Assembly (NCBI GenBank): GCA_947493255.1
Contig: CANLQK010000004.1
Span: forward strand, 310,001 to 374,000
Source: an uncultured Paracoccaceae bacterium
GTDB taxonomy: Bacteria > Pseudomonadota > Alphaproteobacteria > Rhodobacterales > Rhodobacteraceae
Direction of reading: 5' to 3'
Length of the DNA stretch: 64,000 nucleotides
Both the position numbers and the translations under genes were made by a program. Below the pieces are notes generated by a model. The model saw only the letters and a program-made list of their open reading frames with translations. It searched no databases and was not told the origin of the DNA. This document shows, one piece after another, positions 9,119-19,766 of this stretch; the first letter of the stretch is position 1, and every line of letters starts with the position of its first letter.

Positions 9119-9937
9119 CTAATGAAAACAACGTTGCACAATCTGAACTCCGCTCCGTACGATAGGGTCGAGCTTCCTAGTGGCGTGATAGCTCATCCAA
9201 ACAGACAGGTTTCTTGGAATGGCCCTTTCGTCCAGTCGCCTTAGATTTGGATGATCGTCAGCAAACTCGCATGGAAAGAAGGCTGCAAAGGGTTGGCTTT
9301 CCATTGCTAGAGCTGCGACAGACAAACCTTCAACCTTGAGCTTAGCTAGCTGTGGTAGGTCAAGATCGAAATTGCGAGGCGTAATTCTCTCTTGGCCGTA
9401 AATAATTTCAATCCAATCTTTCGGCGGTTCTTTCAGATTCTTGGAAACATAAGGAACGATGTTCAAACTTCCGACTTTTGCGCAGATAAAATTGCCATAT
9501 TCCGGCTGTTCATAGGTAACCGCAACATCAGTTTCCGCATAAGCAAGGCTTAGCGGTTGATGAGTCATATCTATATTTGGAAAGTCTCTAAATGAATGGT
9601 TACTGATGCAATGAGATATGAATGTTTGCATTATTGGGATAGCGACCGAAAGCCTGACAACTGTATCAGTTGGAAGCCCCTCGGATTGCATTGCGCTAAC
9701 TTCACCGACTTTTCTCTCTATCCGGCGGGCCAGTTCTATCAAGGCAATGCCTGTTTCTGTGGGCTGCCATTCAGCCCCATGTCTCACAAATAGAGTTTCC
9801 CCAACCGCATTCGTTACTCTCTCAATACGACGTGAAACCGTTGCCACATTTGCTCGTAGGCTCTTTGCTGCACTCAACATTGATTTGTGCCTGTAGAGCG
9901 CAAGGCAATACTTTAGGTCGTCCCAATTCTGTACCAT
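9119..9937 (-). CDS. LysR-family transcriptional regulator
   Basis: N-terminal LysR wHTH: WDDLKYCLALYRHKSMLSAAKSLRANVATVSRRIERVTNAVGETLFVR. Confidence 0.9.
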   Translation of the reverse strand: MVQNWDDLKYCLALYRHKSMLSAAKSLRANVATVSRRIERVTNAVGETLFVRHGAEWQPTETGIALIELARRIERKVGEVSAMQSEGLPTDTVVRLSVAIPIMQTFISHCISNHSFRDFPNIDMTHQPLSLAYAETDVAVTYEQPEYGNFICAKVGSLNIVPYVSKNLKEPPKDWIEIIYGQERITPRNFDLDLPQLAKLKVEGLSVAALAMESQPFAAFFPCEFADDHPNLRRLDERAIPRNLSVWMSYHATRKLDPIVRSGVQIVQRCFH

Positions 9938-10222
9938 TTACTTCCCGTTCTTTTCCGCACAATGCGGCTCCCCAATTAGCGCAACCTTGAACTTGGACCT
10001 GTCCAATCAGGTACCAAGTCCATCGTATTTTGTGGCTTCGCTTGATATAGCTTAGCGCCCAGAATCCGCGGTCGACGTGTAAAAAGGAAAACCAGACTTT
10101 GCATTTTTGAGCGAGAGCTAGGACGGATAAATGGGTGCTTAGTCTGAATAGGTACCCTATCCTTTCGGATAATCGTTAACATAGAATAAACGGTGGATAT
10201 GATGTCCTATAGGCGTAATTAC

Positions 10223-10843
10223 CTATTCGTTATCAGGAGAAACCAACCCAAGCCCGCGCAGATAGATGCCGATACCGGTCTCTAAAAGGTCCTCGGGTGG
10301 GAACGGTGATTTCGTTCCAGGGGATCCACGGGCGAAAAGCTCGACCACTCCATGTGACAAAGCCCAAATATGGGCGCTGAACATCTGTGGTGGGGGGCGT
10401 TTCTCTTCTGGGATGTGTTTTGATAGTTCCATCGCCGCCGTTTCCAAAACGCCCATTGCCCGTGTCGCGACATCGTTAAGTTCTGGGGTGCGCTGGATCG
10501 AGATTCCGCTTTCAAACATTGCAACGTAGTGGCCTGGATATTTTCGTGCGAATGCCAAGTAGGCACGGCCTGTGGCTTCGAATGACGCCAGTGCTGATGG
10601 TTGGCCTTTGGCATAGGCATATTCCATCAGGTCGGCGAATATCTCGTACCCTTGGCGGGCGGCTTCGGCGATGAGGTCTTCACGCCCATCAAAATGACGG
10701 TAGACGGCCGCGGGTGTTACCCCGGCTTCACGCGCAGCTTCAGACAGGGTGAACCCAGTCGGCCCCTTTTCTTCGATCAAACGCAACGCGCCATCGACCA
10801 AAGCCTTCTTTAGGTTTCCGTGATGATAGCCGCGCTTAGGCAC
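10223..10843 (-). CDS. TetR/AcrR-family transcriptional regulator
   Basis: [56 protein letters not shown]. Confidence 0.93.
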   Translation of the reverse strand: MPKRGYHHGNLKKALVDGALRLIEEKGPTGFTLSEAAREAGVTPAAVYRHFDGREDLIAEAARQGYEIFADLMEYAYAKGQPSALASFEATGRAYLAFARKYPGHYVAMFESGISIQRTPELNDVATRAMGVLETAAMELSKHIPEEKRPPPQMFSAHIWALSHGVVELFARGSPGTKSPFPPEDLLETGIGIYLRGLGLVSPDNE

Positions 10844-11732
10844 CCAGTGCCTCCGGACCGCCGATAATGGCAGGGTCTACTTCGCCAAGCGCGGTAACGT
10901 CTTTGCCCGTGTAGTCCAGTTGGGCTAGGACACCACGAATGGCGTTTACGCGTGCACGCCGTTTATCGGCGCTGCGGATCACTTGCCATGGGGCCGTGTC
11001 GGTATGAGTTTTTTCCAAGGTCTCAGTAATGGCTGCTGTATAGCCATCCCATTTCTTCAAACCTTCTACGTCTATCCAGCTAAGTTTCCATTGCTTCAAT
11101 GGATCATGTTCGCGTTCAATAAACCGCTGCAACTGCGCTGCGCGGTCCACCGTTAGCCAAACCTTAAACAGTTTGATCCCTTCATCCACCAACATCTCTT
11201 CAAATGGGTTTACCTGTTCGAACCATTTGTCACGCTGTGCGTCGTCACAAAAGCCAAACACCTTTTCCACCACGCCACGATTATACCATGACCGGTCAAA
11301 GAATGTGATCTCACCAGCAGATGGAAGGTGCTGAATATACCGCTGGAAATACCATTGACCCGCTTCGGCATCGGTCGGCTTTGACAGTGCAACAACCCGT
11401 GCACCGCGTGGGTTTAGGTTTTCACGGAACCGTTTGATGGTGCCGCCTTTGCCAGCGGCATCGCGACCTTCAAATACGATTGCAACACGCTGACCAGTCT
11501 CCTTGACCCAAGACTGCATCTTGACCAGTTCGATTTGAAGCGCAGCAAGGGCGGCTTCATACTCGGTACGTTTCCATTTCTTTTCATACGGAAACTGCGT
11601 GGCAAGGATTTCACCCTTCTTTGCACCTTCAATTTCGGCACGCACTTTTTCCGGCGCGTCTTCACGAAAATATCGGCTTATTTCGCCGTCAAATGGCAGA
11701 GACGTCATGGGGGCTCCTTCGGTTTTTGGCAC
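10836..11732 (-). CDS. ppk2: Polyphosphate kinase 2
   Basis: [34 protein letters not shown]...[19 protein letters not shown]...[13 protein letters not shown]; start may be internal MTSLPFDGE. Confidence 0.95.
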   Translation of the reverse strand: MPKTEGAPMTSLPFDGEISRYFREDAPEKVRAEIEGAKKGEILATQFPYEKKWKRTEYEAALAALQIELVKMQSWVKETGQRVAIVFEGRDAAGKGGTIKRFRENLNPRGARVVALSKPTDAEAGQWYFQRYIQHLPSAGEITFFDRSWYNRGVVEKVFGFCDDAQRDKWFEQVNPFEEMLVDEGIKLFKVWLTVDRAAQLQRFIEREHDPLKQWKLSWIDVEGLKKWDGYTAAITETLEKTHTDTAPWQVIRSADKRRARVNAIRGVLAQLDYTGKDVTALGEVDPAIIGGPEALGA

Positions 11733-11750
11733 TATGGAGGGCAGGGGCGG

Positions 11751-12737
11751 TCAACGCAATCCAGCCTGCGCCGCGATCCGGTCGATCGCCGCTTCGACGA
11801 CGTCTGGGGCGGCATGGTGTGGCATATGGCCAACCCCGTTTAGAACGGTCAAGTTCGCATGAGGAACAGCCTGTGACAGCGGGATAGAATGGATTTCTAG
11901 CGGGACAGTTTTGTCTTCATCACCGTGAATGATTTCCAGAGGCATTTGAAATTCTTCACCATACCGTCCGGCCATTTCAACGATGTGTGGGCGCAAGGTG
12001 TTCACCTGACGCGTATTGGCACGAAATGACGCCGGTCTAACCGTCAATTGACCACCAATATGGTCAACATAGCCATCCGGCACGGGCTGGGGCGCAAAGA
12101 TTGGGTCAATGGCGGCTTCAATCCGTTGATCGGTCGTCAAGGCACCGACAAGTGGTGGAACAATCGCACCGCCAAGAGTGCTCCCTGGGATGGTATAAAA
12201 AGCACCCAGCCCACCGGGCCAAGGATGCGACGGACCTGCAAGGTTAACCACACCAACTGTTGTATCTGGATGGTTCAACGCCCACGCCAAGGCAACCGAT
12301 CCACCATAGGAATGCCCAACAAGAATGGCGTTTGTCGCCCCAAGCTGTTCTGCCGCACCCTGTAACATGGCAGCCTGTTCTGCGGGGCTCTCAGCTTTAT
12401 TGGTAAAGGCGCTATCATATGCGTCAGAGGTGCGATCTGTGTATCCCAACCCTGGTCGGTCAAACGCAATGACCCGATACCGGTCTTTCAGTCGGTTCAT
12501 GAAGCCGAAAGTAAACTCGCGTGTGCTACCACCTGCACCATGGATCAATATAACATCAGGGCCGGTTCCTTCGACCACCGCATGAACCTGCCGGCCATTT
12601 ACATTGATCATTTGACCTTCGGGGGGGAAGTCACGTTCGGCTTGTAGCGTGCGCGCTGTGGCGTTCCTGTCTGTCGCCACGGCACACCCCGCTGCAGCAG
12701 CGGCCAAAGACAATGTTGCGATGAGTTTCAGAGCCAA
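11751..12737 (-). CDS. Alpha/beta hydrolase, putative lipoprotein/exported
   Basis: Signal/lipobox-like LSLAAAAAGC; VILIHGAGGST oxyanion region; GHSYGGS nucleophile elbow; C-terminal NGVGHMPHH. Confidence 0.88.
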   Translation of the reverse strand: MALKLIATLSLAAAAAGCAVATDRNATARTLQAERDFPPEGQMINVNGRQVHAVVEGTGPDVILIHGAGGSTREFTFGFMNRLKDRYRVIAFDRPGLGYTDRTSDAYDSAFTNKAESPAEQAAMLQGAAEQLGATNAILVGHSYGGSVALAWALNHPDTTVGVVNLAGPSHPWPGGLGAFYTIPGSTLGGAIVPPLVGALTTDQRIEAAIDPIFAPQPVPDGYVDHIGGQLTVRPASFRANTRQVNTLRPHIVEMAGRYGEEFQMPLEIIHGDEDKTVPLEIHSIPLSQAVPHANLTVLNGVGHMPHHAAPDVVEAAIDRIAAQAGLR

Positions 12738-12816
12738 GATCCAAATCCTGCGTTATGTGTTAGCCATTAACATAGGGCCGGATCAGCCAAACGCAAAGAG
12801 CCGCAACCTGCTTTCA

Positions 12817-13782
12817 TTATTCCGTTGCGGCAGATGTTGCCCGCAGATCTGTAGATGAAAGGCCGATTTGTTCAATGTCATACGGCGTGGTCAGATAAAT
12901 TTCGCTGATCCAATTGCCATACAGCAAATGCGCATGACTGCGCCACTTATTGGGCGGCGATTGCGCTGGGTCATCATCTGGAAAATAATTTACCGGCATT
13001 TGAATCTCGGCGCCCTCAACCTGACTAGTTTGCAGATCACGTTCGTATTCTTGCGCCAATGTATCGCTGTCATATTCGAAGTGATTAAAAACATACAATG
13101 CACGGTGTTCTGGGTCTTCTACCAACGCCGGTCCCACGTCATTTGAATGCAACAAGATCGGTAGGCCAGCGGCTTCGATCTCAGCTTGTTTCATTTCGGT
13201 CCAACGACTCACGGGCATCGCCAACTCGTCAGAAAACCCACGCAAATAGGGGCTTTGCGGGGCAAAATTCATGTGGCGGTAACACCCAAACAACTTTTGG
13301 GACAGAACATGCTTTTTGACACCATGGAAGTGGTTGATCATGGCCATGCCGCCCCAACACACCCCAAACGTCGAATGCACGTTCGTTTGCGTCCAATCCA
13401 TAATCTCTGTCAGTTCGTCCCAATAGGTGACGTCTGCGAAATCAAGATGTTCAATCGGCGCGCCAGTGATGATCAAGCCGTCAAACTTCTGGTCCTTCAC
13501 CTCTTGGAACGTGCGATAGAACTCTTCCATGTGATCCGCCGCGGTGTTGCGGCTTTCATGGTCCGACATCCGGATCAACGTCAGTTCGATCTGCAACGGA
13601 GTTGCACCAATGAGGCGCGCAAACTGGTTTTCCGTCTGAATTTTCTTAGGCATCAGGTTAAGGATCCCAATCCGCATAGGGCGGATGTCTTGCTGATCGG
13701 CTGCGGCGCGTCCCATAACCATAACACCTTCGCGCGAGAGCACGTCAAAGGCGGGTAGGGAACGGGGCAGACGGATGGGCAT
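12817..13782 (-). CDS. metA: Homoserine O-succinyl/acetyltransferase
   Basis: [71 protein letters not shown]-like [10 protein letters not shown]. Confidence 0.96.
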   Translation of the reverse strand: MPIRLPRSLPAFDVLSREGVMVMGRAAADQQDIRPMRIGILNLMPKKIQTENQFARLIGATPLQIELTLIRMSDHESRNTAADHMEEFYRTFQEVKDQKFDGLIITGAPIEHLDFADVTYWDELTEIMDWTQTNVHSTFGVCWGGMAMINHFHGVKKHVLSQKLFGCYRHMNFAPQSPYLRGFSDELAMPVSRWTEMKQAEIEAAGLPILLHSNDVGPALVEDPEHRALYVFNHFEYDSDTLAQEYERDLQTSQVEGAEIQMPVNYFPDDDPAQSPPNKWRSHAHLLYGNWISEIYLTTPYDIEQIGLSSTDLRATSAATE

Positions 13783-13828
13783 AGGATTTGTCCTGATCGT
13801 GTGAATTGAGATTGAGGATGTAAGCGGC

Positions 13829-14692
13829 TTAGACGCGCATCTCAAGTGCGCGTTCTATTACGGCAGTAAAGTCTGCTTGATCCCGAACGGTGGCCATATC
13901 GGATGCAGCGACGGTAATGCCCCAGTTTTCGGCCATAGCTTCATAGCGGGGTTGGCGGTGCGCAAGCGCGCGCGCATAGGTCCAACGGATAAAGGCATCT
14001 GGATCAACATCAGCTTCTTTAACGTTGTTTTCGTTTAAGTATTCGGACCAGCAGGCGGTTAAAAATTCCGGCTGATACGACATCGGTTTAGGATCTTTAT
14101 CGAACCGTCTTACCAGTTCTTCGGTATGGTCATCCGTGCCTTTGATCCAAACCATCAGGCAGGACGCGGCGAGCTTTTGCAGTATCGGGTCGCTCTGATC
14201 TTCCGGATCGACCCATTCACAGATTGACCCGCCGGTGTCGCAAACGAAGTTGGGGTAACCATACAACTCCTGTGCACGGTCGATGAAATAGGGTGTATCT
14301 TGCAGCGCATCCAGTTCGGCACGACGAAACTGGGCCTGGCGGCGCTGGTATTCGGCCATCGGTAAACCGCCTTTGGCCGGGTCGCCGGGTTTGCCAAGGT
14401 AGGTGCTGACGGGGGCAAGGTTGTCGAAGGTAATATTGGACCCAATGTGAATACTGTCAGACATCAACAATTCACGCAGAAACGGCACTTTCATGGCCTC
14501 TGCCTTAGCGTTGTCCGCTATGAATTCGCCCATGTAACGGGTGCCAATGCGGTAATCGATGGAATAATGAAACCAATCACCCGTTTCCCGCAACATATTG
14601 GAAACATAGGTTTTACCAAGCCCTGACATCGCAAAGATCAGGACACGTTTTTGTGGGGCATTGGCCCAATCAGAGGCAGAGCTATATAACAT
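13829..14692 (-). CDS. P-loop NTPase of unknown function
   Basis: [13 protein letters not shown] Walker-A-like at N-terminus, 287 aa. Confidence 0.7.
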   Translation of the reverse strand: MLYSSASDWANAPQKRVLIFAMSGLGKTYVSNMLRETGDWFHYSIDYRIGTRYMGEFIADNAKAEAMKVPFLRELLMSDSIHIGSNITFDNLAPVSTYLGKPGDPAKGGLPMAEYQRRQAQFRRAELDALQDTPYFIDRAQELYGYPNFVCDTGGSICEWVDPEDQSDPILQKLAASCLMVWIKGTDDHTEELVRRFDKDPKPMSYQPEFLTACWSEYLNENNVKEADVDPDAFIRWTYARALAHRQPRYEAMAENWGITVAASDMATVRDQADFTAVIERALEMRV

Positions 14693-14730
14693 GTGCCTTG
14701 GTTAGTGCGAAGGCACGAAACGCGCAATAA

Positions 14731-14763
14731 AAAAGCCCCGAACAACTAAGTTCGAGGCTTTGA
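14731..14763 (-). terminator. Intrinsic terminator downstream of the FadL-like gene
   Basis: AAAAAAGCCCCGAAC-AACTAA-GTTCGAGGCTTT inverted repeat with minus-strand T run. Confidence 0.75.
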
Positions 14764-14787
14764 TAATCTTTAATTCTACTGGCAACA

Positions 14788-15840
14788 CTAGAAGGAGTAG
14801 GCAATCTTGAGACCTAGCCCAACTGCTGAGTTGTCGTTGAACACCCCACCGATAGGGGCACTAGTTGTCGCATCACCCAAATCGACATAGCGGACGCCGC
14901 CAGAAACTTCGACGCCGTTGTCCATCGTATATGCGCCGCCAACTTGATAGCTAATGAAGCCGTCGGTTGGTCCAAGTTGCCCAGTCGTTTCTCCAGTAGA
15001 TTTTTCATACCCAATAGAGAAAGAAGCCGCGAAGTTATCAGTAAAGCGTCGGCCGACACCTATGTTGTAGGTGAAAACATCGTCGTCATAAGATAAGATC
15101 GAGCCCGCACCTGTTGGATTATTGCTATCAACCAGTGCAAAGCCATCCCACGCCACGTATCGGATCGAGCCAAACAAAAGAGTGTCTGCAGCAATGCCGG
15201 TTTGGAAATCTAAATTCACGCTTTCAGGAAGGTTTGCAGTGAGGGTGTTGCCACCGACATTGCCTGCCAATTCGAGATCAATACCGCTACTGTAAGTTAA
15301 TGCGATCCGCATTGCGATATCGTCACGTTCATATGCACCGCCAACAACATAACCAACACCGCCATCGGTGTCGTAAGATGACTGATAGCCAGCAAGGTTG
15401 AACTCATAATCTCCACTCGCCTGAACATATCGAAGACCACCGTGAACACTGAAATTGGAGTCAATCTCATAACGCACCAATGCGGTCACACCATCTGAAT
15501 TAACTTCCGCAGCGGACGTTCCAAGTGCGTAAGTAGATCCCGTATCATAATCTACAGACGCGCCAAACGGCTGATCATAGATCAGTGCTAGAGATAGTTG
15601 ATCATTCAATTGTGTTTTATAGGCCAAACCAAGCTGAGTATAGTCCGGTGCGATATTTCCCGTTGCACCACCAATGCCAGTACCGGTCAATGATGGGTTT
15701 ACTGCGCCAAAGGTCAACTCGGCATAGTCGCCATCCTCAAAGATAGCGCCGATCCCTTGACCAGAACGGTCCAAACCACCAGCTGTTGCTGCGGTTGTTG
15801 TCAAAAGCAGGGCTGCGCCTGCTGTCATATATTTCATCAT
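14788..15840 (-). CDS. Outer-membrane protein transport protein, OmpP1/FadL family
   Basis: Signal peptide (MMKYMTAGAALLLTTTAATAGGLDRSGQG), beta-barrel pattern, terminal aromatic residue (IAYSF). Confidence 0.87.
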   Translation of the reverse strand: MMKYMTAGAALLLTTTAATAGGLDRSGQGIGAIFEDGDYAELTFGAVNPSLTGTGIGGATGNIAPDYTQLGLAYKTQLNDQLSLALIYDQPFGASVDYDTGSTYALGTSAAEVNSDGVTALVRYEIDSNFSVHGGLRYVQASGDYEFNLAGYQSSYDTDGGVGYVVGGAYERDDIAMRIALTYSSGIDLELAGNVGGNTLTANLPESVNLDFQTGIAADTLLFGSIRYVAWDGFALVDSNNPTGAGSILSYDDDVFTYNIGVGRRFTDNFAASFSIGYEKSTGETTGQLGPTDGFISYQVGGAYTMDNGVEVSGGVRYVDLGDATTSAPIGGVFNDNSAVGLGLKIAYSF

Positions 15841-15994
15841 GTCCCTTTTCCCTTATCCATGAGTAGTGGATATCTCCTGCGGGTACCCTAGGCGGGTGCG
15901 ACAAAATGAATCAATTCGGACGCTACGTCAGATCGCCATATGACGCTGTGTGCGTCTCATTTCAGACACGGTTGCAGATGCAGCATAATCTTAC

Positions 15995-16852
15995 TTAACG
16001 GCGCGCGCCGACGCGAATGTTGAGGTAGTTTGCGCCGAAAATCAGAGCGGCACCGATAAAGACCAAGGGGTCTAGGCGTTCCGCATACAAATGGGTTGCT
16101 ACGATGGCGATAACCGGCAAGCGTATGAAATCAATCGGCATAACGATGCTCGTCGGTGCAAGGGAGAGGGCTTTGGTCAAACAAAAATGCGCCAGCAAAC
16201 CCGCACATCCAATCAGGATCAACCACGGCGCGGTTGTGGCAGAAGGTAGGGCGATGTCGCCGTCATACCCTGCCGTTACAAGACCAAACACCAGTTGCAT
16301 CAGCGTTAACCAAAACAAGATACACGTGATGCTTTGCGTGCGGGTCAGTTTGCGCGTGAAGATTGCGGTTAGGGCAAAGCCAATTGCAGCCGTTGCGGCG
16401 GCGATGGTTCCAGCGGTGATTGGCGTCGCACCTGGTTGGGTCACAACCATGACGCCAGCAAAGCCAATCGCAGCGGCAAACGCCCCAATGGCCGTTATGC
16501 GTTCGCCCAACAAGAGTGGCGACAGTAAAATGACCCAGATTGGTGTGGTGAATTCGAGAGCGAAGACCTGCGCAAGCGGGATCACGGTAAGGGCATAAAA
16601 CCAAAGGTTCTGCCCCGTAAAATGCGCAAGGTTTCGCAGCCCGTGAAGCGGCAATTGCTGGCGATTGATATCCTTTAGGGTTCCGGTGGCGGCGGCAACG
16701 CACAGGACAATGATAATGCCTGTAAGGCTCCTGAACATCATGATTTCGAAGGTATCGAGTTCAAAGCTCACTTCACGGCCTGCGATGGCCATGGACGTGA
16801 AAGCGATGATCGCACCAATCATCCATAACGCAGCCATAAGGGTAGTGTTCAT
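15995..16852 (-). CDS. DMT superfamily (EamA) transporter
   Basis: MNTTLMAALWMIGAIIAFTSMAIAGREVS..., 10-TM two-repeat pattern. Confidence 0.86.
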   Translation of the reverse strand: MNTTLMAALWMIGAIIAFTSMAIAGREVSFELDTFEIMMFRSLTGIIIVLCVAAATGTLKDINRQQLPLHGLRNLAHFTGQNLWFYALTVIPLAQVFALEFTTPIWVILLSPLLLGERITAIGAFAAAIGFAGVMVVTQPGATPITAGTIAAATAAIGFALTAIFTRKLTRTQSITCILFWLTLMQLVFGLVTAGYDGDIALPSATTAPWLILIGCAGLLAHFCLTKALSLAPTSIVMPIDFIRLPVIAIVATHLYAERLDPLVFIGAALIFGANYLNIRVGARR

Positions 16853-16918
16853 CTCGTTGACCTTCCTTCGCACCGCAGAAGTGGCAGGTTGCCACAGCTG
16901 GCACAAGTGGCTTGGGTG

Positions 16919-17278
16919 TTACTCAGGGGATGGCTGGCAACATCCGGTCAGAAAGACAGGGGTTTCCCCACGCTGGGTCAAGATCCGGGCGGTTAAGGTG
17001 CCAGTTTCACACATCATGTTTTCAAGGATTACGATTGCGCTGTCGCCACGCCCCACCAACGTGAGGGCACGGGGCCATTCGGCGCCCTGGGCGGTAGTGG
17101 TCAACGCAAGGGTCATGTTTGACTGACGGACAAACTCGAATTCGGCAACGTCCCCCGTGATAGCAAGCGACCAATCTGGCGCCGATCCGCCGCACACCAG
17201 AGGGGTGTCCAGCGATTGTGCGAAGGTGGTGGATGCACATACGGCAGTGGCAGCTGTTATCAGTTTCAAGAAACGCAT
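16919..17278 (-). CDS. Hypothetical secreted protein
   Basis: Signal peptide (MRFLKLITAATAVCASTTFAQS), 119 aa, Cys-containing. Confidence 0.6.
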   Translation of the reverse strand: MRFLKLITAATAVCASTTFAQSLDTPLVCGGSAPDWSLAITGDVAEFEFVRQSNMTLALTTTAQGAEWPRALTLVGRGDSAIVILENMMCETGTLTARILTQRGETPVFLTGCCQPSPE

Positions 17279-17299
17279 GTGTCACGTTAGCCCGTTGGG

Positions 17300-17947
17300 T
17301 TAATGAAGCCAATTCACGTCTGGGTCAGGCATGATCGAATAGGAAATGGCCCGTGCCGTATTGAACCAAATCGCAATGCTTTCTCGGGCCAATATGCGCC
17401 AGCGGATGCCACCGGTTCTTGGGTCACGGCGCACATTTTCCGACATTGCCATTGATACGCTTAGTTCTGCGTGGCCCGTTTCCCTTGCGGCCCATTTGAA
17501 CGATGCCCAAGATCGCGGCAGGTGGAAAGCTTCGCTTACCACGATGACACGTTGGGCATTGGGGACCAGCTCCAAGGAAAACAGGGCGTTTTGTAGCGTC
17601 GATTGAGCACGATCTTCTATGAGCGTTGCTGACGCGGGCAGCCCCAATGAGGCAGCATAAAGGGCCATCTGTGTACCGGCGTCTGGTCCATCTTCAACAG
17701 CGGTGCCGCCGCTAAACACGATGACAGGCGCGCGATCCGCTTCGAACAACTGCACACAGCGCTCGATGCGGGTCAGGACAGGCGCGGCTAGTGTCCCATT
17801 GGCGGACATGCCACCGCCCAAACACACAACCGCATCGGCAGTTTTGAAGTCTTCGGTGTCAGGGACAGGCCAAACAAACGTCCAGACAAGCATCGCCAAC
17901 GTCATACTGACGTAAAGTGCGATGCCAAATTTCAGCAGCTTGCCCAT
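17300..17947 (-). CDS. YdcF family (DUF218) protein
   Basis: ADAVVCLGGGMSANGTLAAPVLTRIERCVQLFEADRAPVIVFSGG...EDRAQSTLQNALFS...VIVVSEAFHLPRS. Confidence 0.87.
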   Translation of the reverse strand: MGKLLKFGIALYVSMTLAMLVWTFVWPVPDTEDFKTADAVVCLGGGMSANGTLAAPVLTRIERCVQLFEADRAPVIVFSGGTAVEDGPDAGTQMALYAASLGLPASATLIEDRAQSTLQNALFSLELVPNAQRVIVVSEAFHLPRSWASFKWAARETGHAELSVSMAMSENVRRDPRTGGIRWRILARESIAIWFNTARAISYSIMPDPDVNWLH

Positions 17948-17964
17948 GTTTCAAGCCAACCGCG

Positions 17965-19542
17965 TTACTCCCACTCGATCGTCCCAGGAGGTTTAGACGT
18001 GATGTCATAGGTGACGCGGTTGATACCCGGAACTTCGTTGATGATGCGTGTTGCAGTTTCACCAAGAAATTCATGGCTATAAGGGTAATAGTCCGCGGTC
18101 ATGCCATCAACAGATGTTACGGCGCGCAGGGCGCAAGCGTAATCGTACGTGCGTCCGTCGCCCATAACGCCAACGGTGCGTACAGGTAAGATAGCAACAA
18201 AGGCTTGCCAGATTTCATCGTAAAGTCCGTGTTTGCGGATCTGATCGATGTAAACGGCATCCGCCTCGCGCAGAATGTCCAATTTGGCGCGGGTGATTTC
18301 ACCGGGGCAGCGGATCGCAAGACCTGGCCCAGGGAAGGGGTGCCGACCAATAAATGATGCAGGCAACCCAAGTTCACGGCCCAATGCACGCACTTCGTCT
18401 TTGAACAGCTCGCGCAGTGGTTCAACCAGTTTAAGACCCATCTTTTCTGGCAAGCCCCCGACATTGTGGTGCGATTTGATCGTAACCGACGGACCACCTG
18501 TAAAGCTGACGCTTTCAATAACATCAGGGTACAACGTGCCTTGCGCCAAGAATTCTGCACCTTCGATTTCGTTGGCGTATTTCTGGAACACGTCAATGAA
18601 CAGCTTACCGATGATCTTGCGCTTGGTTTCAGGGTCCGATTGGCCTTCAAGCTCACCCAAGAACAGCTCGGTCTCGTCAGCGTGAATGACTTTGAGGTTC
18701 ATGTTATCGCGGAACATCGCAACGACATCTTTACCTTCGTCTTTGCGCAGCAGGCCATGGTCCACGAAGACACAGGTCAGTTGATCTCCGATCGCTTCGT
18801 GTAGCAATGCAGCCGTAACCGAACTATCCACACCGCCGGACAAACCACAGATGACCTGTTTATCGCCGACCTGTTCGCGGATTTTATCGATTGCGATGTC
18901 TTTGTATGCGCCCATCGTCCAATCGCCTGTGAAGCCGGCCATTTTGATGAAGTTTTCAAACAGCTTTGCGCCGTTTGGTGTGTGGTGAACTTCTGGGTGG
19001 AACTGCACCGCGTAAAAGTTTCGGCTTAGGTCCGCGGTAATCGCATACGGCGCGTTGGGGGAAGTTCCGTAAACCTCAAAACCCGGTGCCAATTTGGCAA
19101 CGTGGTCACCATGCGACATCCAAACCTGTTCTTTGTCGTCTGCAAACCAACCAGCAAGCAATTCACATTGCGCATCGCTTGGGGTTACGAAAGCACGGCC
19201 AAACTCGGCTGTGCCGCCGCCGCCAGAGATCTTACCGCCATGCACATCACCACCCAGCTGTACCATCATGGTCTGCTGGCCATAACAAATGCCCAACACA
19301 GGAACGCCAAAGGTCCAAAGGCTTTCCGGTGCGCGAGGTGACCCTTCGCGGGTCACAGTATCAGGGCCACCGGACAAGATAACTGCTTTGGGCGCGATTT
19401 GCGCGAGCAGCTCATCCGTAACGTTCTGATAAGGGTGGATTTCGCAATAGACATTCAGCTCTCGTAGGCGGCGCGCAATAAGCTGCGTAACCTGAGACCC
19501 AAAGTCGATAATGAGGAGGCGGTCGTGATCGATAATATCCAT
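17965..19542 (-). CDS. guaA: GMP synthase (glutamine-hydrolysing)
   Basis: [42 protein letters not shown]-terminal [14 protein letters not shown]. Confidence 0.98.
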   Translation of the reverse strand: MDIIDHDRLLIIDFGSQVTQLIARRLRELNVYCEIHPYQNVTDELLAQIAPKAVILSGGPDTVTREGSPRAPESLWTFGVPVLGICYGQQTMMVQLGGDVHGGKISGGGGTAEFGRAFVTPSDAQCELLAGWFADDKEQVWMSHGDHVAKLAPGFEVYGTSPNAPYAITADLSRNFYAVQFHPEVHHTPNGAKLFENFIKMAGFTGDWTMGAYKDIAIDKIREQVGDKQVICGLSGGVDSSVTAALLHEAIGDQLTCVFVDHGLLRKDEGKDVVAMFRDNMNLKVIHADETELFLGELEGQSDPETKRKIIGKLFIDVFQKYANEIEGAEFLAQGTLYPDVIESVSFTGGPSVTIKSHHNVGGLPEKMGLKLVEPLRELFKDEVRALGRELGLPASFIGRHPFPGPGLAIRCPGEITRAKLDILREADAVYIDQIRKHGLYDEIWQAFVAILPVRTVGVMGDGRTYDYACALRAVTSVDGMTADYYPYSHEFLGETATRIINEVPGINRVTYDITSKPPGTIEWE

Positions 19543-19544
19543 GA

Positions 19545-19571
19545 CCTCCCCTAAATCGTAAGGGGTTTAGG
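19545..19571 (-). other. Possible alternative hairpins covering the guaA Shine-Dalgarno
   Basis: Mutually exclusive pairs CCTAAA/TTTAGG and CCCCT/AGGGG next to AGGGGAGG and the start codon. Confidence 0.35.
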
Positions 19572-19766
19572 TGCAAGGATTCGGGCGCAGTTGGTCGACC
19601 GGAATTTTGGTCGCTAAACTCGAATACTGAGATGGAAAGGGTCGGAAGAAGGCTCAGGGCCGACGCCTAGGATGTCGCTTTCGCCCCTCAGAGGCCGCTT
19701 TGCCGCCGATGCAGTGGCATGCAGCAGGCTAAAGTTTGACCAGTAGCACCTTTTGGGAATGAACAC

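Noticed and set aside
9976-10182. 68-aa minus-strand ORF between the LysR and TetR genes, considered as a transposase remnant
   Set aside because: No recognisable domain and no terminal inverted repeats or target duplications visible; left as non-coding pending BLASTX.
13783-13828. SAM-II-type riboswitch upstream of metA
   Set aside because: The gap is only 46 bp and does not show the SAM-II pseudoknot pattern.
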